In this document: piece after piece, positions 22,500 to 31,851 of the stretch
How the letters are laid out: each line of letters begins with the position of its first letter
How positions within the stretch are numbered: position 1 is the first letter of the stretch
NCBI GenBank assembly: GCA_035515475.1
Contig: DATJBF010000060.1
Span: 1 to 64,000, forward strand
Direction: 5' to 3'
DNA length: 64,000 nucleotides
Origin: DATJBF01 sp035515475
Lineage (GTDB): Bacteria > Verrucomicrobiota > Verrucomicrobiia > Palsa-1439
Notes under the pieces: model-generated
What the model was told of the DNA's origin: nothing
Seen by the model: the letters and a program-made list of their open reading frames with translations, nothing else
Database searches by the model: none
Translations under genes and position numbers: made by a program

Positions 22500-22570
22500 A
22501 CGGCAGGCGGCTTTCGGTGTTCAACCATCGGCCGGAGCCCAACTGACCGCTGACAGCTCTGTGGGCCAAC

Positions 22571-22783
22571 TCAGTTCAGGCGGTAAACGATGCGGGCTTT
22601 GTGGAGATCGTAGGGCGTCATTTCCATCTTCACGCGGTCGCCGACCGACAGACGGATCCAGCGTTTGCGCATTTTGCCCGAGATGTGGGCCAAGACCTGA
22701 TGCTTGTTGGGCAACTCGACGTGAAACATCGTGCCAGGAAGCACCTTGGTAACCGTGCCTTCCACATTCATTAACTCTTCCAT
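22571..22783 (-). CDS. infA: Translation initiation factor IF-1, first paralogue
   Basis: 70 aa OB-fold protein. NVEGTVTKVLPGTMFHVEL, QVLAHISGKMRKRWIRL and GDRVKMEMTPYDL match IF-1 across its length. IF-1 blocks the ribosomal A site during initiation. ATG 22783 has AAAGGAAG about 6 nt upstream. It lacks the usual MAKE start and stands alone, away from the ribosomal cluster, where a second, more canonical infA lies at 63475. Compared with that copy it has more basic residues in the loop (KRWIRL against LHFIRL). Confidence 0.95.
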   Translation of the reverse strand: MEELMNVEGTVTKVLPGTMFHVELPNKHQVLAHISGKMRKRWIRLSVGDRVKMEMTPYDLHKARIVYRLN

Positions 22784-23069
22784 ACGGTCTTCCTTTCAGT
22801 TGGCGCCTGCCATGGTTACTTCAGGCGTCAAAGGACAGGCTTTGACCCTGGCAAAAGAATCGGGCACTGGCTTCGGACAGCGGCTCGGAGAGCGCCAGCA
22901 ACATGACAGGTCCGGCCCGTAATGCAAGCCTTGAATCGGCCGGCAATGGCGACGCCGTCCTCGTACGGCGTGAATGTTATCTCGTTGTCCTTGGCGAGTT
23001 CGCCTGACCCGGGATGGCCGAGACGGAGAACCAACCCGCAGCCAAGACGGGGATCGGCTTCTAATAGCG
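22784..23069. other. Intergenic region before the DUF2721 gene
   Basis: About 290 nt between divergent genes. A minus-strand open frame over about 22850-23060 (containing GDIEI-type and TPYEDGVAIAGRF text) runs through it, but it starts far inside the next gene on the other strand and matches no family I know. Possibly a gene remnant. No repeat seen. Confidence 0.35.
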
Positions 23070-23106
23070 TTGTACAACCGACGGCGGTTCCGGTACGCTG
23101 CGGCGC
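23070..23106 (+). promoter_or_regulatory. Promoter with TANNNT-N7-ATG spacing before the DUF2721 gene
   Basis: TTGTAC (23070-23075), an 18-nt spacer, TACGCT (23094-23099) and 7 nt to ATG 23107. A leaderless transcript is predicted. Confidence 0.5.
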
Positions 23107-23568
23107 ATGGAAACGTCGGTTACGCAACTCATCGTGCAGATGGTCAGCCCCGCCGTGATGGTGTCGGCCTGCGGACTGTTGTTGCTGGGATTGGGAAGCA
23201 GATACTCGCGAGTGGTGGATCGCATACGGGCGTTTACGGCCGAGGCGCGCGAACTCCAGAAACTCGGCGCAAACACCAATCCGATCGATGTCGAGCGGCT
23301 GCGGGTGCTGAACGTCCAGGTTCCCGACCTGTTTCGGCGGGGGTTGCTGTTGCGAAACGCCGTGTTGTTTTGCCACACGGCCATCACGTTGTTCGTGGCC
23401 TGCTCGTTTGTCATACCGCTGACGCGAGCCGGCGTGCCGGCGTCCGTGCCCCTGGTGTTGTTCTGCGCGGGCATGGCCAGCGTGCTGGTCATGACCATCT
23501 TCGCCTGGCGGGAAACCACGCTGTCGTTTCTGTTGTTGCGGCTGGAGGTGCCCGCGTCCGCTCCATGA
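23107..23568 (+). CDS. DUF2721-type membrane protein
   Basis: 153 aa. Three hydrophobic helices: LIVQMVSPAVMVSACGLLLL near the N-terminus, NAVLFCHTAITLFVACSFVI, and VPLVLFCAGMASVLVMTIFA. Between the first and second is the amphipathic RYSRVVDRIRAFTAEARELQ typical of DUF2721. Function unknown. Its stop overlaps the start of the large LamG gene (ATGA), so the two are coupled. Confidence 0.8.
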   Translation: METSVTQLIVQMVSPAVMVSACGLLLLGLGSRYSRVVDRIRAFTAEARELQKLGANTNPIDVERLRVLNVQVPDLFRRGLLLRNAVLFCHTAITLFVACSFVIPLTRAGVPASVPLVLFCAGMASVLVMTIFAWRETTLSFLLLRLEVPASAP

Positions 23569-26500
23569 CCCGGCACCGGCCGCTCGTCTTGACCGCATGG
23601 ATCGTTTCCGTTCTGGCTGCAGGGATCGCCAGCGCGGGAGCCGACAACGGTCTGTTGTTCTATCTCTCCGGCGAAAAAGGCACGACCGCCGACTTCGCCG
23701 CTCCCGGCACGAGCCAACCGAATTTCGATTTCGAAATCACCCGCATTCCCGACGGCGCGAAGGGGGCCGCCCTCCAGTGCGGTGATCTCCAGCGGCTTTG
23801 TTGGTGGGCGCCCGGCAATATCTACGCGCAACGCGGCACGTTGTCGTTCTTTTGGCGGTCGCGTTATCCGGTCGGGCCGACGGAGTTTCCCATCTTTCGC
23901 GTCGGCTACGGCGATCATTCGAGTTGGGACATGGTTTGGCTCCGCATCGACTACAACGGGCATGGGTTCGACGCGTTTGTGACCGACGCGAGCCTGGCTC
24001 GGACCCGGGTGTCGGTCCCGGTGCAGCCGTTTCCCAAACCGAACGAGTGGACGCACCTGGCGATCTCGTGGGACGAGACGCGGGGCATCCGGTTTTATGT
24101 GAACGGCAAGCTCGCCGCGAAGAACGAGACTGTGGCCGTCTACAACACGGCGCTCGACCAGTTCGGGCCTCACTCCCGCATCATCAGTCCGTACAACGTC
24201 CAGAGCGACTACAACTTCGTGCGCGGCGGCGACATTGACGAGGTCCGCATCTACGACCGGATGCTCGGCGACGACAACGTTGCCACACTCGCAGCAGGCC
24301 GCGCGGTGACCGGGCTGCCGCCCTTGCCGGCCCGGGATCTGGGTGATGCCCGCTGGCGCGACGAGTGGTGGCTGCGCTACGGCTGGAATCGCCCGAACGA
24401 TCCCCCGCCGTACTATGCCGGCCCGACGCTCGCCGTGCGCAAGGTCGAGATTCACGATGCGTACGACCTCAAACGCTGGTGGTGGAAAGCGTGCGACGGG
24501 ATTCGCGAAACGACCTGGCCGGGCGTCTACAACCGGTCGCGCCTGCCGGGACGCCACGACTATTTCACTCTGCCCGACTGGGATTGCTACGTCCAATCGG
24601 GCAAGTCCGTCACGTTCATCATGCCCGACGAACCGTGGAACCATCTCGAGATTTCCGGCGCGGCGTGGGGCAAGATGGAGTTGCTGAAACCGGACGCGGC
24701 GAACGATGGCCCGGCCGAATCGCTGCTCTTCGAGCGTCCCCAAGGCCAGGAAAAGACCGTGCATCATCTCGCGACTCCGATTACCGGCCAGAAGATTCGG
24801 TTCACCAACGTCGAACAGGAGGAGCCGATCGGCGAACTTGTCGCTTACAGCGTCACCCCCGGCCGCGAGCCCGCGGGGATCACCAATGTCGCCTGCCGTC
24901 TTGCTGCCGGTGCGCCCACGGACGCCAGCCTCACCAACCTCGTACGGTTCACCACGGGCCGGTACGAACCGGACGAACGGGCGTGCCTGGTCGCGCGACC
25001 CGCGGCGTTGCGGGTCCGGGCGGCAAGAGGCCGGGCGCGAACCAAGGGCTTCTTGCCGTTGGTCCACATTCTCGTTCCCGACACGTGGGACAAACTCGAC
25101 GGCGGCCTCGATGGGATTGCCATCGATCTGCCGGCGCTGAAGGTGAAACCGACCCACGGCGAATTGTTCCCACTCAACATCCAGGTGAAGGACCCGCTCT
25201 GGCCGATGCGGAACATGTTTGACTTCACGTTCTCGGTGAAACCGGGCGAGCCGAAGACCCTCTGGCTCGACCTGCGCGACCGGATCCTGCCGCCGGGCAA
25301 GGGCATCTGGATCAGCGTTGCCGGCGCCGGTCCCGATTTCGGCCCGGCCTCGCTCGAAGGCGCCGCGGTGCGGCTGGTATTCAAATCCCGGGACGCGGCG
25401 CGCCCCGAGCACGAGCTCGACCGCTTCACCCAGGTACGCGACTGTTACGCGATGCTGGTGGAGGAACACCCGCACAGTTCGCAGTTCAACCTGTGGAACC
25501 GGTTCGTGGGCGACCTCACCGATCTCCTGCGCGTGAACCCGAATCACTACCCCGGCCGCAATTACGCGGCACTCGAGTTGGGGACGCCGGCGCCGCCGTT
25601 CCAGCAGCCCGAGCCGCCCCCAGGCGTGCCGCTGTGGGCGTTCCGCCAGGTCGAACTGCTGGGCCGGGTGAAACACTTCGTCAACTGGTATATCGACAAT
25701 CGTCAGGTCCCCTACGGCGATTTCGGGGGCGGCATCTCCGACGATGTTGACCTGCTGAACACGTGGCCCGGTGTCGCGCTGATGGGGTGCGAGCCGGACA
25801 AGATCAAGCAATCACTTCACGCACTGCTCGAGGCAGCGTTCCGCAACGGCATGTTCACGAATGGTCTGCCGACCATTCAAACCGACGAACTGCACAGTTA
25901 CGAAGAGGGGATCGACTGCCTGGGCGCGAACCTCATTCTCGACTACGGCAACCCGAAGCAGATCGAGCGGGCCATGGTCACGGCGCGCGGCGTCGCCGGC
26001 ATCACCGGGGTCAACGGCGCCGGGCACCGTCATATCCGCACCTCCTACTTCAGCGGCACGAAGATGGCCGAGGAGGACCCGTGGGGTTGCGTCAAGGCGT
26101 ACTCCTATCTGGTGCTCCAGCCCGGGCAGTTGCTCGTGGACTACAACGGGAACCCGGCGGTGAAAAAAGTGTTGTTGGAACTTGCGGATGGCCTGCTCGC
26201 GCACCGGCGCCAAGATGCTAACGGCCATTACGTTCTGCCCACCGCGATTCGGTTCAGGGACGACAAGGATTTCACCGCCACCCGCAGTTATTTCCCATGG
26301 CCGTTGTTCTGGACCGCGTGGAAATGGACCGGCAACCGCAAGTATCTCGACCCGATTTTCGATATGGGCACGACCGGGATCATGGCGGTCAACGCCAACG
26401 CGCTCGACATCCTCGACCTCCGGAAAACCTGGGGTCCGCGTATCCTGTCGGGCGAGCAGGGGGCCGCTGTCGATGCCCGACCGAACGATGGACGCGGCCG

Positions 26501-27371
26501 GGCGCGTTCGCACACCTACCGCGTTTCCCGAGCCCCGCAGTTCGAGTGGCAACTGAGCGGCGACAAGGCGTACCTCGAGAAACTGTACGCGGACCAGATT
26601 GCGTGGTGCGACCTGCTCGACTACATCAACACGGAGGGCAGCCTGTGGATTGATCGCGTCGGCGTGCCGACAGCCGAATTACAACGGGCCCGGCTCGGCG
26701 GCGTCGCGCTGCTCCGCAACGCCACGTTTCCCGGCCACGTCGTCAGTTGGCGGTTCGAAGCGCCCGCCAACGATCAGAGCGTGGCGATCCTCGTACCGGA
26801 CGCGACGCCAACGGGTTTCAAGGTGATTGCCTACAATCTCGAAACCATGCCGGTGCGCGCGACGATGACCGGTTGGGACGTCGACCCCGGCCTGTGGGAA
26901 ATCACGCAGGGAATCGATACGAACGACGACGACATTGCCGACCGCGATCTGACGAGCCGCGCGAGTGACTTCGAGCGCACGACTTCGCTCGGGTTTACGT
27001 TTGCCCCGCGGGCGGCGACCGTGCTGACGTTCAAGCTCCAGAAGCCCGGCCTACCGTATTGGGAGCGACCCGACCTCGGCATCGACCGGGAGGACGTGCA
27101 GATTCAAGGTCGGGAACTGCGGGTACGGATCCACAGTCTCGGCGCCAAGCCATCGCGGGCGACCACGGTGGTCTTCCACAACCGCGCTGGTGAGATCGTC
27201 AGCCGTACCAAACTGTGGGCACTGGCTGCGCCGGTCGATCTGCATCCGCAGACGGCGGATGTGACCCTTCGCTTGCCCGAGGGCGAGGAGGCCGCAGGCG
27301 GCGTGGTGGAGATCGATCCCGACCACCAACTCGAGGAGGTCACGCGGCTGAACAACGCGGTGAGGCTGTAA
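23565..27371 (+). CDS. Large secreted LamG-domain protein, possible carbohydrate-active enzyme
   Basis: 1268 aa. Signal peptide MTRHRPLVLTAWIVSVLAAG, cleaved near ASAGA. A LamG/concanavalin-A-like jellyroll follows at about residues 60-240 (GTLSFFWRSRYPVG, WTHLAISWDETRGIRFYVNG, GDIDEVRIYDRML). The large middle part contains WNHLEISGAAWGK (carbohydrate-module-like), FGGGISDDVDLL, YEEGIDCLGANLILDYG and WFYPW-like aromatic segments that could form an (alpha/alpha)-barrel. The C-terminal 100 residues look like a CARDB-type beta module. Start ATG 23565 overlaps the DUF2721 stop. Enzyme class is not recognisable; polysaccharide processing is inference. Confidence 0.78.
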   Translation: MTRHRPLVLTAWIVSVLAAGIASAGADNGLLFYLSGEKGTTADFAAPGTSQPNFDFEITRIPDGAKGAALQCGDLQRLCWWAPGNIYAQRGTLSFFWRSRYPVGPTEFPIFRVGYGDHSSWDMVWLRIDYNGHGFDAFVTDASLARTRVSVPVQPFPKPNEWTHLAISWDETRGIRFYVNGKLAAKNETVAVYNTALDQFGPHSRIISPYNVQSDYNFVRGGDIDEVRIYDRMLGDDNVATLAAGRAVTGLPPLPARDLGDARWRDEWWLRYGWNRPNDPPPYYAGPTLAVRKVEIHDAYDLKRWWWKACDGIRETTWPGVYNRSRLPGRHDYFTLPDWDCYVQSGKSVTFIMPDEPWNHLEISGAAWGKMELLKPDAANDGPAESLLFERPQGQEKTVHHLATPITGQKIRFTNVEQEEPIGELVAYSVTPGREPAGITNVACRLAAGAPTDASLTNLVRFTTGRYEPDERACLVARPAALRVRAARGRARTKGFLPLVHILVPDTWDKLDGGLDGIAIDLPALKVKPTHGELFPLNIQVKDPLWPMRNMFDFTFSVKPGEPKTLWLDLRDRILPPGKGIWISVAGAGPDFGPASLEGAAVRLVFKSRDAARPEHELDRFTQVRDCYAMLVEEHPHSSQFNLWNRFVGDLTDLLRVNPNHYPGRNYAALELGTPAPPFQQPEPPPGVPLWAFRQVELLGRVKHFVNWYIDNRQVPYGDFGGGISDDVDLLNTWPGVALMGCEPDKIKQSLHALLEAAFRNGMFTNGLPTIQTDELHSYEEGIDCLGANLILDYGNPKQIERAMVTARGVAGITGVNGAGHRHIRTSYFSGTKMAEEDPWGCVKAYSYLVLQPGQLLVDYNGNPAVKKVLLELADGLLAHRRQDANGHYVLPTAIRFRDDKDFTATRSYFPWPLFWTAWKWTGNRKYLDPIFDMGTTGIMAVNANALDILDLRKTWGPRILSGEQGAAVDARPNDGRGRARSHTYRVSRAPQFEWQLSGDKAYLEKLYADQIAWCDLLDYINTEGSLWIDRVGVPTAELQRARLGGVALLRNATFPGHVVSWRFEAPANDQSVAILVPDATPTGFKVIAYNLETMPVRATMTGWDVDPGLWEITQGIDTNDDDIADRDLTSRASDFERTTSLGFTFAPRAATVLTFKLQKPGLPYWERPDLGIDREDVQIQGRELRVRIHSLGAKPSRATTVVFHNRAGEIVSRTKLWALAAPVDLHPQTADVTLRLPEGEEAAGGVVEIDPDHQLEEVTRLNNAVRL

Positions 27372-27403
27372 GGACCGAGACGGCGTCGACATCGATCCCG
27401 CGG

Positions 27404-28111
27404 CTATTCTGTCGCCCGTTGCAGTGCGCCGGGTGCGAGCGCCTGGGGGTGGAACCGGACCTCTTTGATGGAACCGTTGAACCAGTAGACCCGGTTGAGC
27501 CGGACGCCGAGCGACGTGTACCCCGTCGGCATGGGTGGGAAGACAACTCGGCCACTCAATTCTCTGGTTCCGTTGACGTAGTCCGTCATCCGGTTGCCAT
27601 CATAGACCAGCGCCACCCACGCCCATTTCCCGGCCGGATGCCGCTTGGCGCGGTTGCGGAGCGTGCGATGATCTTTGCCGCAGCGCAGAAACGCGTCCAA
27701 GACCCACGATTTTCCGTCACTGGTACGCGTCTCGAGTAGCGCGCGGCTCCCGTGTCCGTCGTCGATGTGCAGAAACCGCTGCGCGCGGGGGCCGTCGACA
27801 GCGGGCCGCAAGAGCACTTCGATCGTAAAGTTTGTCCAGCCCGCGAGCGGATTGAGCGGAAAGATGAGGCCGTCGCTTTGACCGTTGAACTGCAGCGCCG
27901 GGCCGCCCGCCGCTTTGTCCAGAAGCTTCGGGGCGCCGAGCACGAAAGGTTTCTGGCCGCCGACCGATGTGACGTTGTCGAGTGTCCACACGATTGGTGC
28001 CGAGGCATTGGCTGCGCCCTTTTCCGCCGCCCGCACCGTGTCTGAGGCGGCGGCCAGCGTCGTCATCGCGAGGAACACTGCGGTAGCGGTTCGGGCCGTG
28101 GAGGAGCGCAT
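27404..28111 (-). CDS. Secreted LamG-domain protein
   Basis: 235 aa from ATG 28111. Signal peptide RTATAVFLAMTTLAAASDTV, cleaved near RAAEK. A single LamG/concanavalin-A-like domain: ALQFNGQSDGLIFPLNPLAGW, FTIEVLLRPA, FLHIDDGHGSRALLET, WVALVYDGNRMTDYVNG and FNGSIKEVRFHPQAL. Such domains bind carbohydrates or act as glucanase folds. It converges with the large LamG gene, 32 nt apart, with no terminator hairpin seen. An in-frame ATG at 28186 is possible but gives no better signal. Confidence 0.75.
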   Translation of the reverse strand: MRSSTARTATAVFLAMTTLAAASDTVRAAEKGAANASAPIVWTLDNVTSVGGQKPFVLGAPKLLDKAAGGPALQFNGQSDGLIFPLNPLAGWTNFTIEVLLRPAVDGPRAQRFLHIDDGHGSRALLETRTSDGKSWVLDAFLRCGKDHRTLRNRAKRHPAGKWAWVALVYDGNRMTDYVNGTRELSGRVVFPPMPTGYTSLGVRLNRVYWFNGSIKEVRFHPQALAPGALQRATE

Positions 28112-28263
28112 CGGACGGGAGAGTACTAGATGCGCCGACCCGGTGCCAGCTGCATCATCATCGAGCGGAGATCGCGGGCATCGCATCGGTGTTGAACGGG
28201 CTCACCTGCACGGTGGCGAGAGCTGTCTGGACCCATCAAATTGACCCGACACAGTTGTCCGGC

Positions 28264-30309
28264 CTATTGGTGCGACTGGCGCAGCCGTGCCAGTGCGTTC
28301 TGTGCCGCGGCGTCAGCAGGTCTAATCCGCAGCACCTGCTCATAATGCGCAATCGCCTCCGGGACCCGGCCTGCTTGTTCGAGGGCGAGCCCCAGATTAT
28401 AGTGCGCCATGGCGTAATCGGGTGCGATCTGCACCGCTTCTTGGAAATGGACGATGGCCTCCGGCAATCGGCCCTGTTTCAGCAGGGCACCTCCCAGATT
28501 GTTGTGGGCTTCGGCGAAATCCGGTTCGATCCGCACGGCCTGCTCATAATGCGCAATCGCCTCCGGCACCCAGCCCCGGCGTAGCAAGGCGTTTCCCAGG
28601 CTGTTGTGCGCTTCGGCATAGTCGGGCTTGAAGCGCACCGCCAGCTCCCAGTGTTGCACCGCCTCTGAGATTTGTCCCGTCTGCCAAAGGGCGATCCCGA
28701 GGTTGTAGTGCGCCTTGGGATCATAAGGTTTGATCTGCACCGCCCGCTCGTAATGCGCCATCGCCTCGCGAACCTGTCCCCGCTGCATCAAGGCGACTCC
28801 CAAATTGTTGTGGGCTTCGGCGGAATCCGGCTGGATCCGCAACGCCCGCTCGAAATGTGCGATCGCCTCCGGCGCCCGGCCCGCGCGCCACAAGGCGAGC
28901 CCGAGGTTGTTGTGTGCCTCGGCGAAATCGGGCTTGAGTTCCAGCGCCCGTTCCCAATGCTGCAGCGCTTCCGGCAACCGTCCCGTCTCACACAAGGCAA
29001 CGGCCAAGCTGTCGCGCGCCCGAGGGTTGTCAGGGAACTTGGCGACGGCATCGCTCCAAAAAGCAATTTCACTCCGGTAGTCTTGGTTGCGCCGCCACGT
29101 AAGACAGCCAAGTCCTACGGCGACCAGGGCGACCACGGCCAGACTTCGCCGGCCCGCGAGTGAATACAATCCAATCACTGCCAAGACCACTACTGCCGCG
29201 AGCGACAAGTACATGCGATGTTCGAAAACCAGGTCGTTCAGCGGGATGAAACTCGAACTCGGCGCCAGAATCAGGAAGAACCATGCCCCGACAAAGCCCC
29301 AGGCGGGATGTCGTTTCCATGACCAAGCGGTCGCCCCCAAGAGGGTCACGATCACGGCTGCCGCCGGCAGAATCCTCATCCATGTCTTGGCGATGGTCCA
29401 CATGGATAAGTCAAGTCCCAGCGGGTACGGCCAGACGGACAGTCTCAAGTAGTAAAGGATCACTCCCGGCTGGGTCGCCAGGTATTGCCACCAAGTGAGA
29501 CCGTGCTGTCGCGCCATTGTTGATGCCGTGGCGACGTTGCCCGCGGAAACGACGACATAGCCCAACACGATCCACGTGCTGGCCAGCGCCAGATACAACG
29601 CCCAGCGTTGCCGCCATGCTTCCCGTAACGATTCAGAGACAAATGCCCGGTCGTAGAACAACACCATCACCGGGGCCGACACCATCACCTCTTTGCTGGC
29701 CATCCCCAACGCGCAGGCGGCCACCGACAACCCGTACCACAGGCGGTCCCCCAGTTTCCATGAGCCATCTCGCCTGAACCATTTCCCGTTGCCCATGGGT
29801 GGCGACTCGGTTCCGCGGACGAAGCAGTACAGTGTGAGCAGATAAAACAGTCCCATGATCGACTCGGTTCGTTGAATGATGTATGTGACCGACTCGGTCT
29901 GCAGCGGATGGATCGTCCAGAGAACCGCCGTGGCCAATGCCAATTCACCGGCAGCGGGAGCAAACCGTCCGCGCAACGGTCGCTGGAGAAGAGTCCGCCG
30001 CACGACCCCGAACAGGGCGAGAGCGGCAAAGATGTGAACGGCCAGGTTCAGGGCGTGATACCCCCACACGTTGTAGCCGCCGAGGGCGTAGTTGATGGCG
30101 AGCGACAAATTGGCGAGCGGACGGCCCGCGACCGTGCTGCCGCCGTGCAAAGGCAGCAAGGGCCCCCAGATCGGCCAGAGATGACGGATTGTCGGATTAT
30201 CAAGGATCGACCCCGGGTCGTCGTGAAAGAATGCGCCGCTGAAACTGTCGGAATAGGCCAGCCACCCCGCTACCGCTACGACCAACGGGAAGAACCTCTG
30301 TCCTTTCAT
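28264..30309 (-). CDS. TPR membrane protein of the DUF1736/TMTC-like type
   Basis: 681 aa. The first 400 residues hold about ten hydrophobic helices of the GT-C glycosyltransferase kind. The loop DSFSGAFFHDDPGSILDN after the first helix carries the conserved acidic pair, and HPLQTESVTYIIQRTESIMG is a signature of the DUF1736 family. The C-terminus has seven TPRs of the NAEAHNNLGxAL type (from about residue 425). Related proteins with these parts are O-mannosyltransferases in animals (TMTC); the bacterial substrate is unknown. Start ATG 30309. Confidence 0.85.
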   Translation of the reverse strand: MKGQRFFPLVVAVAGWLAYSDSFSGAFFHDDPGSILDNPTIRHLWPIWGPLLPLHGGSTVAGRPLANLSLAINYALGGYNVWGYHALNLAVHIFAALALFGVVRRTLLQRPLRGRFAPAAGELALATAVLWTIHPLQTESVTYIIQRTESIMGLFYLLTLYCFVRGTESPPMGNGKWFRRDGSWKLGDRLWYGLSVAACALGMASKEVMVSAPVMVLFYDRAFVSESLREAWRQRWALYLALASTWIVLGYVVVSAGNVATASTMARQHGLTWWQYLATQPGVILYYLRLSVWPYPLGLDLSMWTIAKTWMRILPAAAVIVTLLGATAWSWKRHPAWGFVGAWFFLILAPSSSFIPLNDLVFEHRMYLSLAAVVVLAVIGLYSLAGRRSLAVVALVAVGLGCLTWRRNQDYRSEIAFWSDAVAKFPDNPRARDSLAVALCETGRLPEALQHWERALELKPDFAEAHNNLGLALWRAGRAPEAIAHFERALRIQPDSAEAHNNLGVALMQRGQVREAMAHYERAVQIKPYDPKAHYNLGIALWQTGQISEAVQHWELAVRFKPDYAEAHNSLGNALLRRGWVPEAIAHYEQAVRIEPDFAEAHNNLGGALLKQGRLPEAIVHFQEAVQIAPDYAMAHYNLGLALEQAGRVPEAIAHYEQVLRIRPADAAAQNALARLRQSHQ

Positions 30310-30512
30310 GGGGAATGCAGTCTAGTCAAAACGGCGGGCGACAACCAGTCCCGAACGCTTTCTGGGCCGGCCAGATTGACGGGCGTTCGTGGGACCCGAT
30401 CATCGCTCCGAGTTCGTCCGCGCGTCCGTCTGCCGAGCCGGAAGTCAGCGAGAACCTGAATGGCGATGGATCGCGCGGCGTGCCGATGGATCTTGCGACC
30501 TTGATTTTGGAT

Positions 30513-30541
30513 TTGCCTTTCCGCGACAGAGGTCATTTAAT
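30513..30541 (+). promoter_or_regulatory. Candidate promoter of the small lipoprotein gene
   Basis: TTGCCT (30513-30518), a 17-nt spacer and TTTAAT (30536-30541), about 35 nt before ATG 30576. The remaining 200 nt between this and the divergent TPR gene show nothing recognisable. Confidence 0.35.
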
Positions 30542-30575
30542 GCAGCGAACTGTCAACAAGAGGAGGCATGGCACA

Positions 30576-30797
30576 ATGAAGCGGATTTTTGCGACTCTCG
30601 GAACGTTAGCGGCGTTGTTGGTGCTTGGGGCAGGTTGCGCCACAAGCAAACCCAAGATGAAACCCGCACCGGAGGCGACTTCGGTCGCGCCGAGCAAAGC
30701 TTCGCCACCCGCAGCGACTTCCGAACCAAAGGAGATTGTGACTCCGCCTGTGGCCATGCCACCGGCTGGGGGGCAATCATCGTCGGGTTCGCAGTAG
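30576..30797 (+). CDS. Small lipoprotein
   Basis: 73 aa. Start ATG 30576 is set by AGGAGG at 30561-30566. The signal sequence ends in the lipobox VLGAGC. The mature part is short, Pro/Ala/Ser-rich and probably disordered (KPAPEATSVAPSKASPPA). Resembles the many small proline-rich lipoproteins of this group, possibly a spacer or entry-exclusion-like envelope protein. No family recognised. Confidence 0.75.
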   Translation: MKRIFATLGTLAALLVLGAGCATSKPKMKPAPEATSVAPSKASPPAATSEPKEIVTPPVAMPPAGGQSSSGSQ

Positions 30798-30900
30798 GCG
30801 GCGCGGCCAGACCTGTTTCCTCATTGGCAATTGCCGGAGGAATGCACCGCGGCGCGCTGGCGACGCTGTACGGCCGGCAGCGCAGTGGCTTCGCCCCCGG

Positions 30901-31659
30901 TCAATGCAGCGAGTGGATCTCGGAGATGTTGATCGCGGGCTGGAGGCGTGCGGCCTTTTCGTAGCACTCGAGCGCTTCGCGGTAGCGTTCGAGCCGGTTG
31001 TACACGGCGCCTTTGCCGACGTAGGCATCCGACAGCGAGACATCCAGAGCGATGGCTTGATCGTAGCAGACCAGCGCTTCATCCAATCGGCCGAGTTGCT
31101 CGAGAGCGGCGCCTTTTCTCACGTGCGCGCCGGCATTGCAACTGTCCAAGGCGAGCACTTCATCAAAGCAGACGACGGCACGAGCAGGTTGCTTCAGGTT
31201 CAAGAGCGCTTCTCCTGCGGCCAGAAGTGACGCAAGACGCGCCGCGGTTCCGTTGGTATTGTGAACGGCCGACGCGGGCGGTGGTGACGGCAGCACCCCG
31301 TGTTGGATTGAGCGCAGGAGCTTCCGAACGTACAGCAGCAGGGCCAACATGCCGCCGGCCAGGAGAACCCCAACGACGGTCACAACCCGGAGACGGTTGA
31401 CGAGCGAACGGGTGGTCTCCGCATTTTGCTTTTGTGAGGCTTCGACGGCCCGCAAGGTGGCCTGCTGCTGGGATTGAATCTGTCCCACCACCTGCAGAGC
31501 TAAAGACGCCAATCCGGATTTCTCGTCGCGAGACGGAGTGGCTGTCGTCCCGAGGACATTCGTGGACGCCGTGGCAACGGACGCAAAGGAGAACGAAATG
31601 ACCGTGCAGGCCAGCAAGCCCGCGCAGTAACGACCGCCGCGATAGCTGAACGCGATCAC
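30901..31659 (-). CDS. Exported or membrane-anchored TPR protein
   Basis: 252 aa. An N-terminal signal (CAGLLACTVISFSFASVATA) is followed by a Gln-rich coiled-coil stretch (QIQSQQQATLRAVEASQKQN), a transmembrane helix (VVTVVGVLLAGGMLALLLYV, about residues 93-112) and a TPR domain of about three repeats (ALLNLKQPARAVVCFDEVLA, ALEQLGRLDEALVCYDQAIA, VYNRLERYREALECYEKAAR). The TPRs probably face the cytoplasm. Function unknown. Separate from, but facing away from, the small lipoprotein gene; no shared operon. Confidence 0.75.
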   Translation of the reverse strand: MIAFSYRGGRYCAGLLACTVISFSFASVATASTNVLGTTATPSRDEKSGLASLALQVVGQIQSQQQATLRAVEASQKQNAETTRSLVNRLRVVTVVGVLLAGGMLALLLYVRKLLRSIQHGVLPSPPPASAVHNTNGTAARLASLLAAGEALLNLKQPARAVVCFDEVLALDSCNAGAHVRKGAALEQLGRLDEALVCYDQAIALDVSLSDAYVGKGAVYNRLERYREALECYEKAARLQPAINISEIHSLH

Positions 31660-31851
31660 GAGGGGCTCCCCGATAACAGCCTAAGAAACTCGGTCGCAGA
31701 AAGCAACTGGAAAAAAGTGGTACTGGTACAGTTTGCTGGAGCGGCGCTCCGGATCAGGCCCGATCGCGCCGAGGCACGGGATCGACTGGGGCGATTGCGG
31801 CCCACTCGGTGGGCGCAGCAGGCCCACGCATTTTTCGGCGTGCCGCGCGGT

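Noticed and set aside
23061..25811. 916-codon minus-strand frame opposite the LamG gene
   Set aside because: Shadow of the secreted LamG protein; the sense frame has a signal peptide and domain motifs.
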